Below, piece by piece: positions 22,201 to 27,817 of a stretch of DNA of 64,000 nt; within the stretch, counting starts at the first letter, position 1; each line of letters begins with the position of its first letter. Position numbers and translations under genes: made by a program. The notes beneath the pieces were generated by a model that was given only the letters and a program-made list of their open reading frames with translations, was not told where the DNA came from and did not search any database. Location of the stretch: contig BLSF01000014.1 of assembly GCA_012862575.1 (NCBI GenBank), positions 1-64,000 on the forward strand. Direction: 5' to 3'. The DNA comes from Parietichytrium sp. I65-24A (Eukaryota > Sar > Bigyra > Thraustochytrida > Thraustochytriidae).

Positions 22201-22674
22201 GGAGTGCAAAAGCAACTTGACGCCTTCTTGAGCGGTTTTCACGAGCTTGTTCCTGACGACCTCATCGAAATTTTTGACGAAAATGAACTAGAGCTATTGA
22301 TCAGTGGAGTGCCCGAAATCGACTTGGACGACTTGAAGCAGAACACGGAGTACGTGTCGTACTCCGCGACAACTTCCCAAATAAAGTGGTTCTGGAAAGC
22401 TCTCGAGTCTCTTTCAAACGAAGACCACGCAAAGTTTGTCATGTTTGTGACTGGGACCAGCAAGGTCCCTCTTGACGGCTTCAAGTCGTTGCAGGGAATG
22501 CGAGGTCCGCAAAAATTCTCCATACACAAAGCTTACGGCGGAGACAAGACACTGCCAATGGCCCATACTTGCTTCAATCAATTGGATTTACCAGAATACA
22601 GCTCCTATGAGATCCTCCGAGAAAAGCTGATGTACGCGATCAGTGAAGGCGGCGAAGGTTTTGGATTCGGATAA
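10294..22674 (+). CDS. HUWE1: giant HECT E3 ubiquitin ligase, HUWE1/UPL1/TOM1 type
   Basis: This is a 4,126-residue uninterrupted protein that transfers ubiquitin from an E2 to substrates through a HECT cysteine. The N-terminal armadillo-like DUF908/DUF913 region includes 'AQSWGGKAQGF', matching a conserved HUWE1 word. A UBA domain lies near residues 1480-1525 ('MVQCGFVMAHVRRAM'), with UIM-like helices near 450, 1565 and 2945. A very acidic Asp/Glu tract lies near 2370-2450. DUF4414-type repeats ('LPDEFRLDVL', 'MPEDIRAEIM', 'LEPELRREVL') lie near 3015-3145. The HECT domain covers about 3750-4126, with the active-site Cys in 'PMAHTCFNQLDLP' (about residue 4093). The C terminus 'EGFGFG' is standard. 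I see no WWE domain, so the layout is closer to plant UPL1/2 or yeast TOM1. ATG 10294 is preferred over an in-frame TTG at 10270. Confidence 0.95.
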   Translation: MKIKAREIPSREGDLRLCERQAVEDALKCRAEGDSEFCSALEQTLSANECFSEQVDLADWITVINEVDDVLAGLANQMESENRMIVKVGRTKTAAADETSGEPRPNTSFSDPKGALLTCLKFTLKLLSNSRRVALYRSFDRLVPFFGLADEQIDELLLEVFVAATTPSKTYMHAADSEERKYSRLGGEDGIGNILLCFAQSWGGKAQGFDLRMCVTEPDNSPSLPSSGGDIYFDFYPKADAPVDGEDELQANRPPKSLQRLHMTITPEELGCGPEKVFRQLVDEHKIHASQQYSLLQRVRLAFSFKTMQGRRTRVRQRLLALRTLLSVSALSPVMVLYFQNEPELAQDLVGLLDKGQFLSPEEYSSGTQVPLDLCIKAIYVLDAITKATLEDAGAQASRESGVLQALGATRSDSHGILLSMLRTATTMLERHACAVQEQLASQSASAALGENEALDLSLAMSFALETSSNPGRGPTMDSAHASESDGTGGQMLNSKGKGENQAKSNLRCPVEDLEKNQFDWMEATFNLSNTIACVRQGAAALTDAGLVHSLLSAILTERNFRKQIRSDFISAELDCPRRSMITSLSMFILDNAIEAYPSAARWASEMNLVDLSIDTLEAILKRTQLISSRIRNEAGLPKLSQQVSSQTQTGQDELPVDPRLSIQDLEGVDDEEVLIAEKRDGGREEGNEAGESSSSGQSDDEASSHDHRRTTSAEATSDLPSDLVAKGCGTIAPGSLSEADQALLCSILSLLLTMQNFSGTNRAGLGGMSDRLRSPRSKLHRCLRCLFDNVNQFTGQVYTRASFLLSEVLNGDPASARPVFFSGLARSVFMVSSTGQLPIHDDAIRATPVLYLALILNHRSMQLLKNRIRPNPLDKLVQVFQNQRHVREMYVDCAGSTGRFVLRLLQDSTTLQKTTMSTCVEAFQKLLEDMRRVDAKGEELWWHRRCLQETLQFCIPLLEQVEFAKIFVEKGGLKALLNLYQETLPVSESFLLRTGKEFEDVKVSKSLTFVVYSVIGISKGGIETVHQVIELLGSMLKDVAKLRDDLRQSAVEGTLLKSVPQANVEEARAATGYSEDAGVWGDEKSADGEKDLRSAISSVSPFFQKLTAIEWLCNLLSKCLMSGMPSNHNSFRLHQNWISDFMSPERLAVLHELASLDREIRHELAVGLVERRLSGEDSKVSLREKGLAELNRFCDTFRKLLRNLSRLSFLHNSSSRLRHSDTACALARNMAKEVQKVLSEYLSSKPLEEGGAESKVQVVYNCMVFQLFNACITESKKQQILPNSVILQTLCETSSSEDSSTAVPGISDLSQDSTLGRALSTAFWSMDTASSINWAPLGTGAGETASGMSQNLNVLEPVMTFLWNLTSMPKSKTPSAQLSFAAQSSWPDFREMVLRVQIKVIRELGPRLESESWQRMPDQACLSLFPAISVLVSTALLDKDLVPGISDPGEENSQRRRETDDTSLFRGFLAGNRMAVEATSEPFAIDESVAERMVQCGFVMAHVRRAMQTLASNDPNFVMDWLLVNPATEAEMLSSESGATANTATVSEGQSAAMEAANDTNEDDELNLALRLSLGDNADEEPKSAMATDEDTKAQRELDEKVRKESLSEMSQADEESQELQKISLVVSQRKTAFLNFRRSAIKFCTNVLVTTPETDANGVRSSVVAESVTLLLSNLEKSLPMPQRLRLWTELSSDVLGGVSHSGKDTVKLNSLALQLQVLSKLVSRMIVTLSLKKKEEERSDSLSPSAIHEYLNGSQSKDLVVAVVACLEGAEEQGEWIGSFFNFLWEVLRLARLLESKDAHRKTDPKESRVDLQSRELAGPSVRACKFLLGNRASILDAPAARSLFQLLVEALDDYALVEDFIGRPVSKASVDVLLAGLPNTCRFPGYVTLASLAISKVVEHPDSLRISMASLLTSAFKVVQDKTKSVARGEGENLRSRKIHLQELLDLVEPIRRRDPEVFIQAAKAVLAFQRTKSGEILAELKSGDAQSLRQLKSDEKDNGAYSGKVRDTVVLRSLELLFSSLSTWFQSGSKKEVTQSDQSGFLDAANLLVILKDLVEFQPWIAHQLLGAEVPEDIVQLMEDIWSKRLDLKRPPCNTFVGVLLHLVLACEGEVPDAVVPKLTKGAFELLNVLANHSIGEAKRQVVSVLSKCFETLASLSEPSSAHGLRVLVLQNWTTLGRILLDSNSFKEEHKSESRKTQVSWEIARAMHGKSFVKLLLRSLGSLDLDHPLASPVVGNVLVFVAFLSRRGVTQHVRVSSNTKQKSSPSRARSSSSSSSASSGSADNHPASTARGTETHDEDVDMMLSALAEREHSRSRSAAESRFPGGELEHGSSLESLGSGAEGYGTIGLVASQDALDRDEEIDEAEADGLLNEEDDEGNLEEMDVEELDEEDMENGEEDDDGEAVDEDEDDDDDEEDDDDDGDEDDDDDDEDDDGDEDDDDGDDDAGLNINVIDDLMEQDFIRRLHSGAHRTLEINDDGDFNDAIEDDEDDEEFDTEAMRVFRALDGAQDSDVFQVFSGRGAMNINHLNAERLLPDLFGDQNINGIGGNRVADWLSSREPVLDLLRNIQPSQSGAQMHSFALSDFGRGGVRGAPATRIGRNGGMVRVYMSSTRDRPRRAGVGGFQWSVQGEGRASNTGHEQSLPPSEINSLSIPGVRDSSSGLYSSFLGRVGRRAEAQDQTALSHGRQFRIASPATSAVEVDTAAEVPIPELFAESPSVPNGDWQPRSSSSFLNPSAVRMQMVRQRGAPQRNQMYNHLPVGSQDQLTRWANGVTTSDSSAVSDLVSLFSQFAVDEEQASVQSQQAPAVQPAQDALNEEDTREATREVADLESSAQVPAQDEGGIRSGSSQEAFVEQASSAASRGDVGDLPGVHTTNGTPMSVDESGAVPLADASETPPQPPASAGVGSVMHVGGEESNIPADVQENSTETGVSAEDADQDDELEAAIRFSMQALTTQDEATAPVDGSNVASVSGDAAEAGVSEPGGSAEASATEAEVGDAEAIGTQPMTISNMPAPPGVDAEVWDSLPDEFRLDVLSQHGISLGGSGGSMEDEFLAAMPEDIRAEIMRQNGAGGVQSSVASEPPADPSNAQDMDPASVIASLEPELRREVLLTADDSILAQLPSHLRAEAEILRQRQLSYNRNPLYRGGRDQADESNTANQGPPKPKDEIELDPELDGKALVQKRDVHIVAKTLFLLEQPRLSVVKEVLTNLCLHGKSRSAVLETLVKLLSPKVWSEHPWIPKCMFGSPMDASFALSASATCTAFSTDSKGRVVATIPPLVAKRALEILNFLASRNNRVVLQLLISGSSSKLLSAHDRAKSFDQSSFPFLEELCGLLAMREYSLSSAHLTGVIDLLAAAVSPLSMLEHGSDSAKVAEESKTSLDATPSDSGAGASATAGDGAPAQSSEGKAESNQKDRVVVPRRQVDPASLRQLADVLTLDTCTDTTFSKATTIVQNLAKVDANRSRLLSELCRAAEKLGARAVEDLVSLKRVLDSQSDATVSLSGNSMAFASSANEVKLLRILKTVRGLNESPDDLQRLCASVNLDALWESLSNCLKIFAVRKEEKKDEAEESTKTPASFYASTSSSRQESLVPGSAAVGEGESRDASDPSTSSVLAFGHARLPIIKAFFIVNGFTDSVKEKVKAKEEEERRNKLLLEEQRRLEEDQGMANSQSLEGNAELRDDPKESAGKVPNKREATLVRFVQQNGWILNELVTQSPSLLGGSFNCLLRHGKCRGVIDFDNKRQYFTSAMKKLRSSTRTPPIRLQVRRTYVFEDSFMFLRPLEAEEMRGRLSITFENEPGIDAGGVTREWYEILAREMFKPGYALFKPSADSSAFQPDPRSYIVDQHLDYFKFVGRIVGKAIADGQLLPIHLVRSMYKTMLGRRVTPQDMQSIDPEYYRGLMELLQMDVEELGLELTFTAESEEFGVRKTRELIPGGSNIHVTEKNKRDYIRLATQHRMTTGVQKQLDAFLSGFHELVPDDLIEIFDENELELLISGVPEIDLDDLKQNTEYVSYSATTSQIKWFWKALESLSNEDHAKFVMFVTGTSKVPLDGFKSLQGMRGPQKFSIHKAYGGDKTLPMAHTCFNQLDLPEYSSYEILREKLMYAISEGGEGFGFG

Positions 22675-23069
22675 GATTTCCTGATGCCCATTCTCGTGGA
22701 GAACGCTGTTTTGCCGAGTTGATTGGCACTATCCAATCGAGGCTGGGTTACAATCATGGCACAAACACAGCCGTCAGAGGAACCGTACCTTGAGCACGTT
22801 CGAAATTTACTGTTAATTCCAAAGAACATTAATTTATGACTTTCTGTTTACAGGTATTTTCATGAACAAGGCTCATGCATTACTTTAGCTCTTGAGCATT
22901 TCCCATTCTTAATTCATGAACAAAAATCAATACAAAACTCTGAAATCCAAATTCTGGAGGACGTACACTCCGAACGAAACTAACGCACAACCAACCCATG
23001 GAATTGAAGAACTAAAATTAAATTCAAGTATTCAAATATTCTTCTCTTGGCGAGAAAAGAACTGGTGCT
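22675..23069. other. convergent 3' intergenic region
   Basis: AT-rich 3' flanks of the ligase (+) and quinone reductase (-). The word tttactgttaat at 22806-22817 recurs at 5783-5794. No gene is visible. Confidence 0.6.
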
Positions 23070-24146
23070 TTAAGGTTTCACGATGAGCTTGCCCAACGTT
23101 TTTCCGCCTTCAATAAACTTGTGCGCTTCGGGAGCGTCAGCTAAACTGAATTCCTTCTGGATCTCCACCTTGAGCTTGCCCTCCGAAACCCATTGAAACA
23201 ATTCCTTGCTTCGCCCGACCATATCCTCGCGAGTTTCAATGTAATCAAACAAGCTAGGCCGGGTCATGTACAGTGAGCCGAGTCCGGTTAGCGTCAAAGG
23301 CTCGATTGCAGGAACTGGGCCCGAGGCGTTTCCAAAGAAGACCGCCATCCCGCGTTTCTTAAGACACTTCAGAGAGATGTTGTACGTGCTTTTACCGACA
23401 CCGTCGTAAACTACATCAGCTCCCTTTCCGTCGGTACTCTCGCGGATTTTGGCGATGAGCTCTTCCTCGGAGAGCTCATCGTAGGGAAGCATGATGTCCG
23501 CCCCACAAGCACGACCAATATCAAGCTTTGCCTTGGAGCTAGTTCCGATTACAGTCGCGCCGCAGATTTTGGCAATTTGTACAAGAAATTGCCCAGTACC
23601 TCCTGCTGCCGCGTGAACCACAGCTGTGTGCCCCTTCTTGAGTGGGAAGGTGGACTTTGCCAAGTAGTGAGCGGTCAAGCCCTGGATCATGCAGGCTGTC
23701 GCAACCTCGAAGGAGACATCTTCGGGGATCTCAACAACTTTTTTGGCGTTAATTTTGGTGTATTCAGCGTAGCCGCCTCCAGAAGAGATGTACGCAACGC
23801 GCTTGGAAGTGAACGTGTTCGCCGAGACGTTGGATCCGAGCTTTTCGATCACTCCTGCGCCGTCGACGCCTGGGGTGAACGGAAGTGGGACTTTGTAAAA
23901 CCCTGAGCGCTGATAAGTGCAGATGAAATTCACGCTGCTGCAAGTGTTTTTGATGAGCACTTCGTCTGGACCAGGCTCCGGAATCTCGATTTCCTCCACC
24001 TTGAGCACCTCGGGGCCGCCATACTCCTTCACCTGAACTGCTCTCATGGTCGCCATGTTGCGAGTCTTGCTCAAAAAGTGCTGAGGAAAGCAGGCGCTCG
24101 AAGTCGCTCCAGTTGCGTGTCTGCTGATCTGCAGAATGCGGCGCAT
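23070..24146 (-). CDS. zeta-crystallin-like NADPH:quinone oxidoreductase
   Basis: This is a medium-chain dehydrogenase/reductase family protein, probably a zinc-free NADPH-dependent quinone reductase. It has 358 residues; the catalytic fold begins near residue 34 ('MRAVQVKEYGGPEVL'), followed by 'PFTPGVDGAGVI'. The nucleotide-binding glycine motif 'AAAGGTGQFLVQIAK' lies near residues 179-193, and 'TDGKGADVVYDGVG' is typical of the quinone-reductase branch. The zinc ligands of alcohol dehydrogenases are absent. The first 30 residues are basic and lack acidic residues ('MRRILQISRHATGATSS'), so a mitochondrial presequence is likely; a second ATG at codon 31 could give a cytosolic form. The usual Asp of the family word 'NFIDTYxRSG' reads Cys here. 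It lies downstream of the ATRIP-like gene on the same strand. Confidence 0.9.
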   Translation of the reverse strand: MRRILQISRHATGATSSACFPQHFLSKTRNMATMRAVQVKEYGGPEVLKVEEIEIPEPGPDEVLIKNTCSSVNFICTYQRSGFYKVPLPFTPGVDGAGVIEKLGSNVSANTFTSKRVAYISSGGGYAEYTKINAKKVVEIPEDVSFEVATACMIQGLTAHYLAKSTFPLKKGHTAVVHAAAGGTGQFLVQIAKICGATVIGTSSKAKLDIGRACGADIMLPYDELSEEELIAKIRESTDGKGADVVYDGVGKSTYNISLKCLKKRGMAVFFGNASGPVPAIEPLTLTGLGSLYMTRPSLFDYIETREDMVGRSKELFQWVSEGKLKVEIQKEFSLADAPEAHKFIEGGKTLGKLIVKP

Positions 24147-24535
24147 TTTCTAGTCCACTCTTTGACAGTGCAACAGGCTTTTGCTTTCACACTCAAGAAT
24201 ACAAGGGTCACAACTTGTATCTTCCTTCCCTCCCTCCACCCTCGAACAGTGCTGCTCGGTACCTTCTACCGCGCGACTAAGTAAGTCTGTGTCGGACAAA
24301 ACGTTCACTCAATCCGACTATACAGACTACACTCTAATTTTAGCTACTCGTAGCTAATAGTGGAGGCTATCTCCTCTTAGCTCGGGAAATTTGAAATTGA
24401 GTTGCCGAAGTTGTCGAGAGTCAGACGATGATACTCACCATCACTCGCCATTTCATAACCAAGCGGCAAGTTAAAATCAGCGTAGCTGTTGGTTTCAGCA
24501 TGAATCAAGAGCAGCACCTTGCATACTCTAGCTAG
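24147..24535. promoter_or_regulatory. intergenic region between ATRIP-like and quinone reductase genes
   Basis: A 389-base gap that must hold the quinone reductase promoter (-) and the 3' end of the ATRIP-like transcript. It contains a 'ttagctactcgtagctaa' palindrome-like word near 24342. Nothing else is recognised. Confidence 0.5.
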
Positions 24536-24541
24536 CTAGAG
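24526..24541. repeat. 16-bp perfect palindrome over the ATRIP-like stop
   Basis: The sequence ctctagctagctagag equals its own reverse complement. It covers the TAG stop (24536-24538) of the ATRIP-like gene. Similar tagctag clusters occur in several other gaps of the window. Confidence 0.85.
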
Positions 24542-26355
24542 CTCCTTGCTGAGTGCTTCAGCAAGCACTGCAGCTCTTGGCAAATTTCTGCACGAGGGAA
24601 ACAAAAGAAAAATAAATCGATCAGTCTGGTGCTCGTGCAAGAATGTCGTTTACTTGGAACCAGACACGAATCGCCAAAAACACAGTTCTTCGGATTGGGA
24701 GATCAGTTCTCCACGCCAAGACAACAAACTTACCTGCTCAGCCTGTGAAGAACTGCAACAAATTCAACATTTGATGAGCTGACGAGCAATTCAGGTTTGG
24801 CGCCATAAATGGAAAAGCACACATGGAGAGCAGCGGCATTCCAAGCGTCGTTCCTCGCGTCGGAAGGATCATCGAACAGCTTGGCAATAGAGAATGCTTG
24901 ATCTTTTGCGGTACCCTGAGAGCAGGATACCACCGCAAAAAGTTCCAGCAAGCTGAATCCGAGCGGACCGGCATTCAATGAACGCCCCGTGCATTCAGAC
25001 TTGGTCGAAAAAGCCGTGTCTTCGTCCATTTCTAAGCAAAATGCCCTCGAGAGAAGAGTGTAGAGTTTGGAGCCAGCTTCGCACGGACAAACGGTGTTTC
25101 GGGAGAGGACAAGCAATATATCTATTAATCCGCGATTCGCATGAAGCAATTTTGCGCTGTTTGATAAAATTTCCTCCGAGTCCCTTGCATGGTTCCTGCG
25201 GGATTCATATTCATCTGGGCCTCCCGAACTCACTGCTTGTGGCGGTGGAGGACGCATAGGGGTTGTTGGGGTCATCATGCCTGAAATGTGTGCGTTTCTC
25301 CTCCTCGAGACAGGGGTCTCTGGCGACCTTTTCCTCGCCGGTTTCAACGGTGTTTCGCGATGCACACGGTGAGGCGGCATAGAGCTCCAAGTATTGATGG
25401 ATTGCAAAATTTTCTCAAATAGTGGCAGGAGGAGTTTTAAGGCCAGTGGATGATCCAAAGATAGGTTCTGGCTCCGAAAACAGGTACTTAAAGCTGCGAG
25501 GAAGTGATTGAAATCGTTTTGAGAGTCGCGTTGAGAAGGCGAGTCTGGGTTGGAGGAATTTATCAGCTCGACTCTTGCAAGAATTTCGCTTATGAGCACA
25601 CCTTCGATATTCCCGTCAGCAACAGCCGTAGCATGCAGAGGACTTACCGCGCGAACCAGACCAACAAACTCCTCCGCTGTTAGCCACGCTGGGAGCGAAA
25701 GTCCCTTGAGACCAGGAACCAAGGTATTGGACGAGGACACCGTGGGCTTCGGCGGTGGGGTCAAATCAGACACAGGCATCACACGATTCTCTCTTTCGAT
25801 AAATTTTTCCGCCGTTTTGACATCGCTCGAGATGAACTCCTGACTCCCTCCTCCACTCCCAGAGTCAAGACGATCGGATGCAACCCTCTGGCGCTTTCTG
25901 CTCTCCAATACGCGAGCTTTTCTACTTTCTAGGTTTTGGCGCAACCTTCGCTCATTCTGCAAGGCGAGGTCGCTCTCTTCCAGCTCTCTTTGTTTGAATT
26001 GCAGTTGACTCTTGAGAGTATCCAACAGTTGTGACTTGCCGTGTCTCTCCTCCGCTGCTTTGCACACTAGCTCAGCTTTGAGCATGAAAGAGTCTTCCTC
26101 AAGCTCAGCGATCCGCCTTTCAGCGAGTCGCAGCTTTTCCTGCAGCTCTCGAGCACTTGAATTCAAGGTGCGCTCAGTATCGAAGGTGTCACTTCTCCTG
26201 TCACCAGTACCCTGGACGATTTCTCCTTGGGTTTCTAATTGTACTGAAACATCATCAGGATGGCCATCTCTAACAGCCTGCTGTATTATCGCTCTGGCAG
26301 GCGCTGCAGAGGTCACTTGCGTGATTTGCAAGGGCTTTGCACGTGCGCGTTTCAT
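24536..26355 (-). CDS. probable ATR-interacting protein (ATRIP-like), two exons
   Basis: This is a candidate ATRIP, the partner that recruits ATR kinase to RPA-coated DNA. Exon 1 is 24734..26355 and exon 2 is 24536..24587. At the end of exon 1 the frame would stop inside a perfect AG|GTAAGT donor. A pyrimidine-rich tract and gtgcag acceptor lie 146 bases on, and the join adds 17 residues before TAG, giving 557 in total. The N terminus is basic ('MKRARAK'), suggesting nuclear import. A coiled coil covers about residues 70-155 and contains 'LKSQLQFKQRELEE', close to the 'ELQFK' word of ATRIP coils. Segments 'DHPLALKLLLPLFEKIL' and a helical C-terminal half follow. An in-frame TTG at 26398 was rejected as the start. 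Family assignment rests on the coil plus general layout, so it is moderate; another nuclear coiled-coil protein is possible. Confidence 0.6.
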
Positions 26356-27817
26356 CTGATCACAAACGTTTCGGCCTTTCTTTTCAGCCCTTCGCTTCAA
26401 CTACAAGTCTTGAGCACCTGTTCGCAAACATCAAGCATACTCTCGTGCACCAGCAATGCCCAGCGAAGCAATACGCGCCCCTCGCTCACTCGGTTTCCTA
26501 CTCCAGGTTTTTCTTCCCCCTCCACCCCTTCAGTCCACTTTCACCTCGTCTTCGAGCCTCCCCGATCTCCCCGATACTCGTCGAGCTTTAAGCTCGGGTA
26601 CTAGTCTATTTATTACATGGAGAACTACTACTCGCTCTAGAAGAGTACTTTTCCGAGAATCATGCTGTGTACTCGTTGCGAACACATACCCACATGCGAT
26701 GTTGAGTGAAGTGTGTTCGCCGAGCTGGCCACGCATTCCAGTTTTTTTACATTTCCGTCACTTTTATACAAGAGAACAGCGGCGGCGGCTCGATGTGAAG
26801 ATCCTTCAGAATCTACTTGCTAGCCTCCTTGCAGCTCAGGGACAGACTTCGATGCATGGAGGGAGGGGTGAGGAAACTGTTTACACGACAACTGCCGATG
26901 CACGGAATGGGGTCGTTGGGCAACACACGATGACTAGCAGCAGATGAGCATATGGGGCAAGGACACACTGCACCTCTCTCTTTGTTCTGTTTTGGTTCTG
27001 GTCCTCCGGTTCTTCTGCACTGCACGTGTCGAAACTAACTGACAGCGCACAACCATGAAGCTAAATAAAGTAAGCCTTCAAACCGGACAGTGAAGGCTGG
27101 CCGTCGCTCTTCAGCTTTTTTGATATTGAGTAATGAAGAAGCATTTGCCCAGATCTTTGGTTGCAGGATGTTGCAGGAGCAGAATTTTTAGCCGACAACA
27201 CGGCAACTTCTCTTTACCTTAGTCTGTTGTGTATGAGCGAAGTATTATCAAGCTACCAATCACAGCTGCTCACTGTTGTTCCCCTCCGCTGGAACCCCAA
27301 TACTACATACGCTGATTTGTTCGTCTTATTTCTTATGCAAGCAGTCGTGCGAATGCAGGAGAAACGATCGCCCTTCCGTCGCCAATAAATGAAAAAAACA
27401 ATGGTAGCCAATAATAGCAACATTTCCGTAGTGGTTATACGCACAGTTAAGGAGCCTTGGAGGGAACCAAGCCTCACCTTAGGCGGACGCGTCGCGCGAC
27501 AATGCGCAACGGCTAGCAAGGAAACTCATCATCTATTTGAAAGCCATTACGTTCCCATTTATCTTGGAGCTGTGAAGCTCTTTAAACTTCAAGACTGCGA
27601 AGCAGTGCAGGCGCAACGACCGTCGACCAATAGAGCTAATTTGAGAGCTCGCGACCCGCTGGCGCCATTTTCGCGTTTGCGGAGGTGGAAGCGGTTGCTG
27701 CAGCGGACGTCTTCACGTTTTTGGATTTCATTCACATCGGGCGCAAACTGATGCCGGCGGTGTCTCGGGCGCCTCTCAACCGAATTTCATTCGTCACGAA
27801 GGCGAGCGAGCGACCCT
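26356..27817. promoter_or_regulatory. divergent intergenic region, ATRIP-like/kinase
   Basis: About 1.46 kb between divergent genes. Short frames occur on both strands near 27160-27520, one starting with a hydrophobic helix on the minus strand (about 27410), but none has a recognisable product. The 5' leader of the kinase immediately precedes 27818. Confidence 0.4.

Noticed and set aside
26260-26947. Plus-strand frames over the ATRIP-like start
   Set aside because: They overlap the coding strand of the ATRIP-like gene and have Ser/Pro-rich shadow composition.
27055-27388. Two-exon 78-residue candidate (ATG 27055, GTAAGC donor, acceptor before 27167)
   Set aside because: The frame joins, but the product has no recognisable pattern, several acceptors compete, and the opposite strand is equally open.
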